26,923 nt of DNA from Bacteroidales bacterium (GCA_004555055.1 SFJN01000012.1:1-26923), one strand, 5' to 3'; positions 1 through 8,051 are shown, counted from the first letter of the stretch. Translations and numbers: made by a program. The notes: generated by a model from the sequence alone, not told the origin.

Positions 1-1
1 C

Positions 2-592
2 GACAATTTCAAGTGGACACGGCAACCCGAGAGTTACGTCATCAAGGGTGACACAATCGAAGTCGTGACCAAACCGGGAACGGACTTGTGGCAACGTACT
101 TACTACCATTTCCGCAACGACAACGCTCCCGTATTCCAGATGGAGACTGAGGAGAAGTTCTTCAGCTTCGTGGTAAAGACCGACTTCACCGAAAGCCACC
201 ATCGCTTCGACCAATGCGGCATCGTGATGTATCTCGATAGCGAAAACTGGCTAAAAGGCAGTGTAGAATACGAGAACGAGGAATTTCAGCACTTAGGTAG
301 CGTGGTCACCAACAACGGCTACTCCGACTGGGCAACCACCGCCATTCCCGCCGACGTGAAGACGATGTGGTATCGCCTCTCGCGCCGAGAGGATGACTAT
401 TGCATAGAGTGCTCGCAGGACGGAGAACACTTCACCCAGATGCGCGTCTGCCACATGCATCAAGGTGGCGGGAAGATACAATTCGGCATATATGCCTGTT
501 CTCCCGAACAGTCGTCTTTCAAGGCGGTCTTCACCGACATAAAGTTGACCGAATGTGCATGGAAAGCTCACGACGGGCAGCAGCCAGACTGA
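2..592 (+). CDS. DUF1349 domain protein, 5' end outside window
   Basis: The reading frame is open from base 2, so the gene begins before the window. The GTG at 65 is internal, because residues upstream of it (NFKWTRQPESYVIKGD) continue the fold. The visible 196 residues match the concanavalin-like DUF1349 family (sometimes named 'regulation of enolase 1'): a WQRTYYHF strand, the KTDF segment, an FDQCGIVMY segment followed by a DSENWLKGSVEYE strand, a MWYRLSRRED strand and a final FKAVFTDIKLTE strand. In this family the domain is a beta-sandwich found alone or attached to carbohydrate-active proteins; the substrate is not known. The gene ends in TGA and the VOC gene follows after about 32 bases, so the two may be co-transcribed. 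The family call is firm; the biological role is unknown. Confidence 0.85.
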   Translation, partial: DNFKWTRQPESYVIKGDTIEVVTKPGTDLWQRTYYHFRNDNAPVFQMETEEKFFSFVVKTDFTESHHRFDQCGIVMYLDSENWLKGSVEYENEEFQHLGSVVTNNGYSDWATTAIPADVKTMWYRLSRREDDYCIECSQDGEHFTQMRVCHMHQGGGKIQFGIYACSPEQSSFKAVFTDIKLTECAWKAHDGQQPD

Positions 593-624
593 TGAATATA
601 ATAACTAAATAGCGAAGAAATACT

Positions 625-1017
625 CTGAACATCAAGATAGATCATATAGCACTCTACTGCATTGATATAGAGGCAATGAAGTCATTCTTCATCAACCACT
701 TCGAATGCCATTCGAACGACATGTACCACAATCCGAGAACAGGGTTGAAGACTTATATCCTGACATTTCCCGAGGGTGGTACTCGTCTGGAAATCATGTC
801 GCACCCAAAAGTGAACGAGATTTCTTCAGGATTGTACAAGGCCGGATATATACACCTCTCCATCGCCGTGGGCAGCAGGGAACATGTTGTTGAGAAAACG
901 AACGAGTTGACAGTTGCAGGGTATGAATGCGTTAGTGGTCCGAGAGTGACCGGTGACGGCTATTTCGAGAGTTGTATCATCGGTCCGGAAGGCATTACCC
1001 TGGAGATTACCGTGTAA
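625..1017 (+). CDS. VOC (glyoxalase-fold) family protein, probable CTG start
   Basis: This is a small single-domain metalloprotein of the vicinal-oxygen-chelate superfamily (glyoxalase I, bleomycin resistance, dioxygenases). The first ATG in frame is at 676, but starting there would remove the first beta strand, encoded just upstream as KIDHIALYCID, which carries a metal-ligand His. An in-frame TAG at 610-612 limits upstream extension, and the only reasonable initiator between is CTG at 625, giving 130 residues. The expected ligands are then all present: His in DHIALY, Glu in TRLEIMSHP, His in YIHLSIAVG and Glu in the C-terminal ITLEITV. The segment GPRVTGDGYFESCIIGPEG is typical of the Bacteroidetes members I know. 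The substrate cannot be told. The CTG start is inferred; the alternative is a start-codon mutation that has silenced the gene. Confidence 0.8.
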   Translation: MNIKIDHIALYCIDIEAMKSFFINHFECHSNDMYHNPRTGLKTYILTFPEGGTRLEIMSHPKVNEISSGLYKAGYIHLSIAVGSREHVVEKTNELTVAGYECVSGPRVTGDGYFESCIIGPEGITLEITV

Positions 1018-1122
1018 TAGATGTGAATCTTCGCCTATTTTGCTAACAGAAAGCATTAAGAATGACCGCCCGAATATTGATTCATCGACAAGAGAAGAGC
1101 GTTTGGATTACGTTCTGAATGA

Positions 1123-1785
1123 ATGGAGATACGGCTCAACAGCATGCTGCAGACAGAGAACACCAACAACTGGGGATGGAACCGGAACGCCCGCCTGTTC
1201 CGCAACTTCTTCCCGTCCACCGAAAAACCGGCAGCGATAGAGACCTACCGCTTAGTCAATGAATGGAAACAAACCCTGCGCATAGAGATTCCCCAGACCG
1301 AACTCAACTGACACACCGACGCTGCCAAAGGAACAGACGACTCCTACCTGCTGAAGGCCATGCTCCACACATCGGGCACCTTCTACCTGCACACGGGAGA
1401 CACACTGGACTTCTCGACCTCCATCGCCGGCTACAAGCCCCACGAGCAACCTCAGCCCATCGATGCCGCGCAGGAGACCCTCCGCCCCAGTGAGCTGGTG
1501 GAACAACTCTCCGGACAGTCGCCCCTGGAAACACCCGACCCTATCGTGAATGCCATGTTCGCCTTCTCGAAGATACGGGTCAGCGAGAGCATCTACGAAA
1601 CGGCCGGCGGCCCCATGCACGGACCGGGCGACGAGTCGTTCTACGCCGCCATCTGGGCGAACGACCAGGCCGAATACATTAATCCGTACTTCCCGTTCAT
1701 AGGGTATGACGAAGCCGTGTATCAATGTACAAAGTACGTTAGACACACGGCTTTCTTTGTTTTGAATTCATCGAACTCACGTTAA
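1123..1785 (+). pseudogene. six-hairpin-glycosidase-like gene fragment with in-frame stop
   Basis: Two open stretches in the same frame, 1123-1311 and 1312-1785, are separated by one TGA at 1309-1311. The upstream part includes NTNNWGWNRNARLFRNFFP and NEWKQTLRIEIPQTEL. The downstream part includes HTSGTFYLHTGDTLDF and GGPMHGPGDESFYAAIWANDQAEYINP, followed by FFP-like YFPFIGYDEA. That last motif resembles large Bacteroidetes six-hairpin (GH78-like clan) glycosidases, which I place by memory of the pattern. The frame opens directly after another stop (1120-1122), and after about 1710 the sequence no longer looks like that family. This is therefore an internal remnant, truncated at both ends. 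Readthrough or selenocysteine is unlikely, since there is no full gene around it. That it is a remnant is fairly sure; the exact family is moderate. Confidence 0.65.
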
Positions 1786-2142
1786 TATATGTTGACTCTT
1801 TATCTGAAAGAAGTTGCCCACCCTTATGCATGTTGCAATCGATGACGAAGTAGGCCGTCCGTTCCACCGCCGGAAGTAGGATGAGAAGCACAAAGGGGAA
1901 AATGGTTGATACCGCAAGGATAAAGCCGCTTTTGCACCACAATGTTGCCATAAATTGGCCAAAACGCGTTCTAAAAGATATAAAATTCGCCCATATCACG
2001 GATAACACTTGACAACCTGACCTCTTCCGCATTACCTTTGCACGAAAATCCGAAGGGAAAAGCATACACGGCTCTCCCATGCCTCCGATACCCAGGGAAC
2101 AGGAACCTCCGGAAAAATTGCAAACGACAATATCGACAATCC
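1786..2142. other. intergenic region before the efflux operon
   Basis: No gene is supported here. A minus-strand open frame of 113 codons (1739-2080) has one hydrophobic run, but it overlaps the end of the pseudogene and the tolC-like promoter and has no recognisable domain. The right part holds the promoter at 2008-2040 and a leader of roughly 95 bases. Confidence 0.6.
2008..2040 (+). promoter_or_regulatory. Bacteroidetes-type promoter for the efflux operon
   Basis: CTTG at 2008-2011 (a -33 box, consensus TTTG), a 21-base spacer, then TACCTTTG at 2033-2040 (a -7 box, consensus TAnnTTTG). Its position supports the start at 2143 over the ATG at 2038, which overlaps the -7 box. Confidence 0.7.
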
Positions 2143-3699
2143 ATGTTGCATATCAGAACTTCACTTCCAGCCCTGCTCTGCACGCTCTGCCTGTCGGCTC
2201 TCCCTGCCAGCGGACAGACTCCGAAAGATGCAGGGATACTCACCCTCGACTCGTGCCGCACCATGGCACTGCGACAGGGAAAGACCATGGCCATTGCCGC
2301 TCTCGAACGCGACAAGGCTCACTACAACCGGCAGGCGGCACGGGCCAACTACCTGCCGAAGGTCGACTTCATGGGCACCTACCAACGCACCGACAAGCAG
2401 GTATCCATCCTCAGCGACGAACAGCAGCAGACCCTCTCGCAAATGGGAAGTACCCTGGTGGGGGGCATGCAACAGGGCATCGCCACATCCGGACTGCCCG
2501 AAAGCATGCAGCAGATGGCGGCACAGATCCTTGCTGCAAACCCCGAACTGGCACCCCTGCTGCAACAGGGACAGCAGATGGCTTCGCAGTATGGCAATCT
2601 CCTTGCCGGACAGATGGCGGAAACCATGAACCGCGTGGGAAGCGGCATCGTCGATGCCTTCGACACCGACACCCGGAACCTCGGCATCGTCAGCGTCATG
2701 TTCACACAACCTCTCTACATGGGCGGGAAAATACGTGCCTACGACCGCATCACGCGATACAGCGAGGAACTTGCCGGAGAGAAACTACGTGCCGAGGAAC
2801 AGGACATCATCCTCAACGTCGACAAGGCCTACTGGCAGGTCATCGCACTGAGCAACAAGCTCCGCATTGCCACCGCATACCGCGACATGCTCAAGCACCT
2901 CGACGAGGACGTGCTGAAGATGATTGACGAGGGAGTGGCAACACGGGCGAACGAACTGACCGTGGGCGTACGCCTCAACGAGGCGGAAATGACACTCATG
3001 CGCGTGGAGGACGGACTCGTGCTCAGCCGCATGCTCCTCGCACAACTCTGCGGACTCGACCTGCAGGCCACACCACGGCTGGCCGACGAGACGCTGGAAC
3101 AGATTGCCGTGAAAATCGAAAACGTGGACGGAGACGTGGACCACGCCCTTGCAAACCGACCGGAACTACGGCAACTGCATCTCGCCACGGACATCTACAG
3201 TCAGAAGATGCGCATAGAACGTGCCGCCATGCTGCCACAACTTGCCCTTACCGGCGGATACATGGCCACATATCCCGCACTCACCAACGGCTTTGAAACG
3301 CGTTTCCGCGGCATGTGGAACGTGGGCATAAGCCTGAAGATTCCCATCTGGCACTGGGGTGAAGGCCTCAACAAGGTGCGGGCGGCAAAGACCGAAACCG
3401 CCATTGCCAACCTCCGCATGGCTGAGGTCAGCGAAAAGGTGGAACTCCAGGTGCGACAGACGGCCTTTGCCGTAAACGAGGCAAACCGCAAACTGCAATA
3501 TGCCGAGAAGAATCTGGAAAAGGCCGACGAAAACCTGCGGGTGGCACGTCTGGGATTTGCCGAAGGCGTGGTCACCACCAGCGACCTGCTCGCCGCACAG
3601 ACGGCATGGGTGGGAGCGCAGAGCGACCTTGTGGATGCACGCATCGACATCATGCTCACCCGGGCAGCCTATGCCAAGGCACTTGGACAAGGCCGGTAA
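2143..3699 (+). CDS. TolC-like outer membrane efflux protein
   Basis: This is a 518-residue outer-membrane channel of the TolC/OEP family, the exit duct of a tripartite exporter. The start at 2143 is chosen because it opens with a clear signal peptide (MLHIRTSLPALLCTLCLSALPASG). The longer frame from 2038 would add 35 non-conserved residues and run into the promoter. After the signal comes LTLDSCRTMALRQGKTMAIA, the usual start of an OEP repeat, then long heptad-rich helices. Two OEP halves can be seen, the second with a VRQTAFAVNEANRKLQYAEKN helix and the closing GFAEGVVTTSDLLAAQTAWV motif typical of TolC homologues. A Gln/Met/Ala-rich insert lies at about residues 85-160. It is the first gene of an operon with an HlyD-like adaptor and two ABC-2 permeases. 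The exported substrate is unknown. Confidence 0.93.
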   Translation: MLHIRTSLPALLCTLCLSALPASGQTPKDAGILTLDSCRTMALRQGKTMAIAALERDKAHYNRQAARANYLPKVDFMGTYQRTDKQVSILSDEQQQTLSQMGSTLVGGMQQGIATSGLPESMQQMAAQILAANPELAPLLQQGQQMASQYGNLLAGQMAETMNRVGSGIVDAFDTDTRNLGIVSVMFTQPLYMGGKIRAYDRITRYSEELAGEKLRAEEQDIILNVDKAYWQVIALSNKLRIATAYRDMLKHLDEDVLKMIDEGVATRANELTVGVRLNEAEMTLMRVEDGLVLSRMLLAQLCGLDLQATPRLADETLEQIAVKIENVDGDVDHALANRPELRQLHLATDIYSQKMRIERAAMLPQLALTGGYMATYPALTNGFETRFRGMWNVGISLKIPIWHWGEGLNKVRAAKTETAIANLRMAEVSEKVELQVRQTAFAVNEANRKLQYAEKNLEKADENLRVARLGFAEGVVTTSDLLAAQTAWVGAQSDLVDARIDIMLTRAAYAKALGQGR

Positions 3700-3798
3700 C
3701 CCCTGCGTCCTGCACCAGCATAGCCTGCAGCCGAATCTCCGAGAGACTCCATACATTCCCCCACGTCAACAACGTTTTCGTTAAGCCATATGAGCAGA

Positions 3799-3917
3799 AG
3801 CCAAACCGACGACAAACCGAGAGCAATATCAAACTTGTTTGAATATTGCCGAGGTGCGAAGGAGAAAGGCGAAGCCAACTTGTTTGGATTATGCCATGGC
3901 GAGAAAACGAAGGATGA
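3799..3917 (+). repeat. modular interspersed repeat, locus A (between tolC-like and hlyD-like genes)
   Basis: Degenerate units of about 32-44 bases begin near 3799, 3831 and 3874. The second unit contains CTTGTTTGAAT followed by GCCGAGGTGCGAAGGAG. The third starts GCCAACTTGTTTGGATTATG. The first contains ACCGACGACAAACCGAG. All three are matched, in the same order, by the minus strand of 25341-25485. It is open in the hlyD frame by chance and should not be read as protein. Confidence 0.7.
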
Positions 3918-3954
3918 AATCCAACCATACATCACAACATATCGACATCAAACC

Positions 3955-4938
3955 ATGGAAAAGAAGAAACCGAACTATATCCCCGCCCTATTGCTCATCA
4001 TCGCCGTCGTGGCCGTGGCAGCAGTGTGTGGCATGCTGGCTTCCAACCGCCCCGACACCACCGTACAAGGCGAAGTCGAGGTCGACGAATACCGCGTATC
4101 GAGCAAAGTGCCGGGACGCATCCTGCGCATCCTCGCCGAAGAGGGCCAGAACGTCAAGGCGGGCGACACCCTTGCGCTGCTCGAGGCACCCGACGTACAG
4201 GCAAAACTCCTGCAGGCGCAGGCTGCCGAAAACGCGGCCGACGCCTTGAGCCGGAAGGCTGACAACGGTGCGCGCAAGGAACAGGTGCAGGCGGCATACG
4301 AAATGTGGCAGAAGGCGAAGGCCGGAAGCGAGGTGATGCAGAAAAGCTACCAGCGCATCAAACGCCTCTTCGACGAGGGTGTGACCACCGCACAGAAACT
4401 CGACGAGGTGACGGCACAGCGCGACGCAGCCATCGCTACCGAAAAGGCCGCCAAGGCACAATACGAAATGGCACGAAACGGTGCACAGCAGGAGGACCGC
4501 GATGCCGCACGCGCACAGCGCCAAAGGGCCGAAGGTGCAGTGGCGGAAGTGAACAGCTACATCCGCGAAACCGTTCTTACCGCGGCCATGGACGGTGAAG
4601 TGACGGACATATTCCCTGTTGTCGGCGAACTCGTGGGCACAGGGGCTCCGGTGATGAACGTGGCCATGATGGACCGGATGTGGATGACCTTCAACGTGCG
4701 TGAGGACCTCCTCAGCGGCATCGGTGTGGGAAAGACACTCGACGTGACGGTCCCCGCCCTCGGAAACCGCGAAACCAAGGTGCGCGTGACCTACATGAAG
4801 GACCTCGGCACTTATGCCGCATGGAAAGCCACCAAGACCACCGGACAGTTCGACATGAAGACTTTCCAGGTGAAAGCCGTACCTACCGAAAAACTTGACG
4901 GACTCCGGCCGGGAATGAGCGTGCTGCTGAAACGGTGA
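3955..4938 (+). CDS. HlyD/EmrA-type membrane fusion (periplasmic adaptor) protein
   Basis: This is a 327-residue adaptor linking inner-membrane ABC permeases to the TolC-like channel. The start at 3955 gives MEKKKPNYIPALLLIIAVV, a short cytoplasmic tail and one membrane segment (about residues 9-28). The frame is open back to 3790, but that part is repeat DNA. Next comes a lipoyl/barrel-sandwich half (VEVDEYRVSSKVPGRILRI to GDTLALLEAPD, about 40-80), then a long Ala/Gln/Lys/Glu-rich coiled-coil hairpin (about 82-190) with a turn at RLFDEGVTTAQKLDEV. The second lipoyl half (TAAMDGEVTDIFPVVGELV) and a beta-barrel domain with KDLGTYAAWKATKTTGQFD follow. It ends PGMSVLLKR. The layout matches YhiI/HlyD-like adaptors paired with ABC-2 permeases. 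Confidence 0.93.
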   Translation: MEKKKPNYIPALLLIIAVVAVAAVCGMLASNRPDTTVQGEVEVDEYRVSSKVPGRILRILAEEGQNVKAGDTLALLEAPDVQAKLLQAQAAENAADALSRKADNGARKEQVQAAYEMWQKAKAGSEVMQKSYQRIKRLFDEGVTTAQKLDEVTAQRDAAIATEKAAKAQYEMARNGAQQEDRDAARAQRQRAEGAVAEVNSYIRETVLTAAMDGEVTDIFPVVGELVGTGAPVMNVAMMDRMWMTFNVREDLLSGIGVGKTLDVTVPALGNRETKVRVTYMKDLGTYAAWKATKTTGQFDMKTFQVKAVPTEKLDGLRPGMSVLLKR

Positions 4939-5049
4939 ACGGACGATGGACGCATCACGGCTGAAAGGCACCGGACGTGAACGTCACTTACAGTACAGCC
5001 GGAAACATCACACCCTCATTTCTGAAAACAACCACCGAACCCTCTGAAA

Positions 5050-6225
5050 ATGTTCAAGATTTTCCTACGCGAACTACGGCGTCTCGCCACCACCCCCCTC
5101 TACTGGTTCATGCTGGTGGGCGGACCTGTCTTCTGCACCGTCCTCCTCACCACACTCATGCACGAGGGTCTGCCCAGCGAACTCCCGGTGGGCGTAGTGG
5201 ATATGGACCGTACGCCCACCTCGCGCAACCTGACACGCAACATCGATGCCTTCCAGGTGTGCCGCGTAGAGGCGCACTTTGCCACGGCTAATGAGGCACG
5301 CCATGCCATGCAGCGCGACGAAATCTATGCCTTCTACCTTATTCCCGAAGGCACCACACGGAAACTGCTGGCACAGCAACAGCCTACCGTATCGTTCTAT
5401 ACCAATCCGCAATACCTCGTGGCAGCATCGCTCACATACAAGGACATGCGCATGATGAGCGAACTCATGGGAGGTGCCGCCACACGGAGCGTACTGACGG
5501 CACGCGGCGTGGGCAACAGCCAGCAGATGGGAATGCTGCAGCCTATAGTCATCGACTGTCATCCCATTGCCAACCCTTCGCTCAACTACAACGTCTATCT
5601 GAGCAACATACTCCTGCCGGGCATCCTTTCGCTTTTCTTCCTCTTCATGACGGTCTATGGCATTGGCATCGAAATCAAGGAAGGTACAGCCGATGCACTG
5701 ATGGCCGAAGCCGCCGGCGGCGGAACGGTCGGAGACTGGCGAACGGCTGCCAGGGCACTCTTCGGCAAACTGGCGGCACAGGGACTGGGCATGCACGTCA
5801 TGGCATGGCTGCTGATGCTCTATCTTTACGGCGCACTGCACTTCCCCTGTCACTGCGGACTGCCCGTCATGCTGCTTGTGGCCTCGCTATTCGTCGTTGC
5901 CAGCCAGGGCCTCGGCGTGCTGATGATATGCGCCCTGCCGGGTCTGCGGATGGGACTTTCATTCGCCTCGCTTTGGGGTGTCATCTCCTTCAGCATCTGC
6001 GGCATGTCGTTCCCCGTCATGGCCATGCCCGCCTGGATACAGGGACTGGCAGTACTGTTCCCCCTGCGCCACTACTACCTGCTCTATGTCAACTGTGCCC
6101 TCGACGGCTATCCCCTTGCCAATGCCTGGCCTTTCGCCGCCGCGCTTCTGGCATTTGCCATCCTGCCGCTCCTTTTTGTACGACGCTTTGGACACATCAT
6201 GCGTCACACGGCCTACGCACCCTGA
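5050..6225 (+). CDS. ABC-2 family permease (YhhJ-like), first of two
   Basis: This is a 391-residue inner-membrane permease of the ABC-2 (drug/polysaccharide export) family. It has one N-terminal membrane segment (WFMLVGGPVFCTVLLTTLM, about 18-36) and then a large periplasmic domain with LPVGVVDMDRTPTSRNLTR and EARHAMQRDEIYAFYLIPEG. A C-terminal block of about five membrane segments starts near residue 188 (NILLPGILSLFFLFMTVYGI). This is the standard order for YhhJ/YbhR-like subunits. The ATG at 5050 sits right at the first helix. It lies 111 bases after the hlyD-like gene and 57 bases before the second permease, so one operon is likely. No ATP-binding subunit is encoded nearby. Confidence 0.9.
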   Translation: MFKIFLRELRRLATTPLYWFMLVGGPVFCTVLLTTLMHEGLPSELPVGVVDMDRTPTSRNLTRNIDAFQVCRVEAHFATANEARHAMQRDEIYAFYLIPEGTTRKLLAQQQPTVSFYTNPQYLVAASLTYKDMRMMSELMGGAATRSVLTARGVGNSQQMGMLQPIVIDCHPIANPSLNYNVYLSNILLPGILSLFFLFMTVYGIGIEIKEGTADALMAEAAGGGTVGDWRTAARALFGKLAAQGLGMHVMAWLLMLYLYGALHFPCHCGLPVMLLVASLFVVASQGLGVLMICALPGLRMGLSFASLWGVISFSICGMSFPVMAMPAWIQGLAVLFPLRHYYLLYVNCALDGYPLANAWPFAAALLAFAILPLLFVRRFGHIMRHTAYAP

Positions 6226-6282
6226 CAGCCCCTTAGGCACTCCGACAAGGTGTCCGAAACCTGCAATCCCATCTACCGCAGC

Positions 6283-7467
6283 ATGAGAACCATAACCATC
6301 CACCATAGTTTTGCACAAACCCTACGCAGCATCTTCACCGACGGCGGCGCACTCCTTTTCTGCATCGTCGTACCCCTGCTCTACCCCGTGCTCTACTCCC
6401 TCATCTACAATGGGGAGAACGTGCGCGAGGTTCCGGTGACGGTGGTCGACGACTGCCACTCGCCACTGAGCCGCGACTACATCCGCCGCCTCGACGCCAC
6501 GCCCGATGTCAGGGTGGTATACCACGCCACCGACATGCTCGCTGCACAACAGCAAATCAAGGCACGCGAGGTATACGGCATCATTCGCATCCCTGCCGAC
6601 TTCCAGGACGCACTGATGCAGGGACGACAGACGCACGTCCAGGCCTACTGCGACATGAGCGGAATGCTCTACTACAAAGCCATACTTACGGCCAACACCG
6701 ACGTTTCGCTCGACATGAACGCCGAAGTCAAGGTGGCCGACCTGGGCGGTAACCCCATCGCCATGGCAAGCGGCATACACGGCGGCACGGACGAACAGCG
6801 CAGCGTGCTCCAGCATCCCGTGCGCTACGAGTCGGTGGCGCTCTACAACGCCCAGAACGGATTTGCATCCTTCCTCATCCCCGCAGTACTCGTGCTCGTC
6901 ATTCAGCAGACCATGCTCCTCGGCATTGGCCTCATTGCCGGCACACGGCGCGAACGCGGTCTGAAGATTGACGGCGACATGGGGGCATTTGCCACACTCA
7001 CCGGCACAGCCCTCGCTTTCATCACCGTCTACATCCCCGTCAGCGCCTACGTCCTCTGCGTGGTTCCTGCCATCTTCCACCTGCCGCAGATAGGCAGTCT
7101 CTGGCATCTGGCCATGCTCATGCTTCCCTTCCTCGTCGCGGTATTCAACCTGGGCATTACGACCGCCACCCTCGCACGCCAACGCGAAACGGTATTCATC
7201 CTCATCGTCTTCACTTCCGTCCCCTTGCTCTTCCTCACCGGAGTCAGCTGGCCGGGAGCGGCATTCCCCGAATTCTGGCACTGGTTTGCCATGCTCTTCC
7301 CTTCCACCCACGGCGCAAACGCCTACATCCGCATCTATGCTATGGGGGCCACCCTTGCCGATGTCCGCCACGAATACCTGATGCTCTGGGCACTCGCTGC
7401 CTTCTACGCCCTCACGGCATGGCTCAGCGTACGCCACGTTTTCCGGGAAAGGAAAGCAAAGGCATAG
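6283..7467 (+). CDS. ABC-2 family permease (YhhJ-like), second of two
   Basis: This is a 394-residue paralogue of the gene before it: an N-terminal membrane segment (LLFCIVVPLLYPVLYSLIY), a periplasmic domain with VPVTVVDDCHSPLSRDYIRRL and REVYGIIRIPADFQ, then a C-terminal set of helices (FLIPAVLVLVIQQTMLLGI onward). The segment LLFLTGVSWPGAAFPEF followed by FPSTHGANAYIRI is the conserved YhhJ-type end. The frame is open from a GTG at 6250, but the ATG at 6283 is preferred because MRTITIHHSFAQTLRSIF is the usual short N-terminus. The two permeases probably form a heterodimer working with the HlyD-like and TolC-like proteins. The transcript ends at the strong terminator near 7640. Confidence 0.9.
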   Translation: MRTITIHHSFAQTLRSIFTDGGALLFCIVVPLLYPVLYSLIYNGENVREVPVTVVDDCHSPLSRDYIRRLDATPDVRVVYHATDMLAAQQQIKAREVYGIIRIPADFQDALMQGRQTHVQAYCDMSGMLYYKAILTANTDVSLDMNAEVKVADLGGNPIAMASGIHGGTDEQRSVLQHPVRYESVALYNAQNGFASFLIPAVLVLVIQQTMLLGIGLIAGTRRERGLKIDGDMGAFATLTGTALAFITVYIPVSAYVLCVVPAIFHLPQIGSLWHLAMLMLPFLVAVFNLGITTATLARQRETVFILIVFTSVPLLFLTGVSWPGAAFPEFWHWFAMLFPSTHGANAYIRIYAMGATLADVRHEYLMLWALAAFYALTAWLSVRHVFRERKAKA

Positions 7468-7518
7468 GGAACTTGCACACCAACCGACGCAGAAACGCAC
7501 ACAGAAAAAAAAGGACTC

Positions 7519-7550
7519 ACACAAAGACAGACCATACACAAAGACAGACC
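7519..7550 (+). repeat. 15-base direct repeat
   Basis: ACACAAAGACAGACC occurs at 7519-7533 and again at 7536-7550, two bases apart, in the 3' untranslated part of the efflux operon. No function is evident. Confidence 0.8.
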
Positions 7551-7636
7551 GCACGCAAAGAACAGAAAACGCAGTATGCAGAACTGACAGCAGCATGCGG
7601 ACATTCGTAAAAGAAAGCATACTGAACAGACAGAAA

Positions 7637-7680
7637 GACCTCCGCACTTCATGCCACGAAGTGCGGAGGTCGTGTTTTAT
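7637..7680 (+). terminator. intrinsic terminator of the efflux operon
   Basis: GACCTCCGCACTTC (7637-7650) pairs perfectly with GAAGTGCGGAGGTC (7658-7671) around a 7-base loop, followed by a T-rich tail (GTGTTTTATT). The 220 bases between it and the tRNA terminator show no gene. Confidence 0.9.
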
Positions 7681-7860
7681 TCTGTCCCCACAGAAACGGC
7701 CTGTTATCCCCCAAAAGGCATAATGGTTTTCGGCCTCCTGTGAGGCGGTGCTCCCATCCTTCGGAACGGAATTCCGAACTATCAAGGGAAAACATCCACC
7801 ATACGATGCAGGAAATTCCCTGACTCTCGGATTCAAGAAGCAGGTCTTCTGGGAAAAGAC

Positions 7861-7890
7861 ATAAAAAAAGATATCGGAAAATCCGATATC
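7861..7890 (-). terminator. intrinsic terminator of the initiator tRNA gene
   Basis: On the minus strand the 9-base stem GATATCGGA/TCCGATATC (7890-7882 with 7878-7870) and a 3-base loop are followed by seven T residues (7869-7863). It lies 7 bases past the encoded CCA end. Confidence 0.9.
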
Positions 7891-7897
7891 CTTTACT

Positions 7898-7973
7898 TGG
7901 TTGCGGAGGTCCGACTCGAACGGGCGGCCTCCAGGTTATGAGCCTGGCGAGCTACCAACTGCTCCACTCCGCG
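7898..7973 (-). tRNA. initiator tRNA-fMet (CAT)
   Basis: This is a 76-base tRNA with anticodon CAT and an encoded CCA end. Three features mark it as initiator rather than elongator tRNA-Met. The first acceptor position is an unpaired C1 opposite A72 (CGCGGAG against CTCCGCA). The D stem has A11-U24 (GAGC/GCTC). The anticodon stem ends in G-C pairs next to CTCATAA. Two details differ from E. coli tRNA-fMet. The anticodon stem is CCAGG/CCTGG, so pair 29-41 is A-U and the classic three consecutive G-C pairs become AU/GC/GC. The T stem (GCCCG/CGGAC) has a C50-A64 mismatch where E. coli has U50-G64. It has its own promoter (8051-8020) and terminator, and is probably a single-gene transcript. Confidence 0.95.
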
Positions 7974-8019
7974 ATGTTGTATTTTATGTGCAACAGGTTT
8001 TATTTCCCGTTTGCGATTG

Positions 8020-8051
8020 CAAAGTTACGGACTATTGCAGGAGTATGCAAG
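8020..8051 (-). promoter_or_regulatory. promoter of the initiator tRNA
   Basis: On the minus strand CTTG (8051-8048), a 20-base spacer, then TAACTTTG (8027-8020). Transcription would begin near 8012, about 40 bases before the mature tRNA 5' end. Confidence 0.7.

Noticed and set aside
1309..1311. TGA as a selenocysteine codon
   Set aside because: The surrounding gene is truncated on both sides and no stem-loop is evident after the stop; decay is the simpler reading.
1739..2080. 113-codon minus-strand frame with one hydrophobic stretch
   Set aside because: Overlaps the pseudogene end and the efflux promoter; no domain, partner or start signal.
3790..3954. 55-residue N-terminal extension of the HlyD-like protein
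   Set aside because: This part is the modular repeat also found at 25341-25485; the ATG at 3955 gives a normal adaptor N-terminus.
6322..7836. 504-codon minus-strand frame opposite the second permease
   Set aside because: No recognisable features, crosses the operon terminator, and the plus strand has clear membrane segments and permease motifs.
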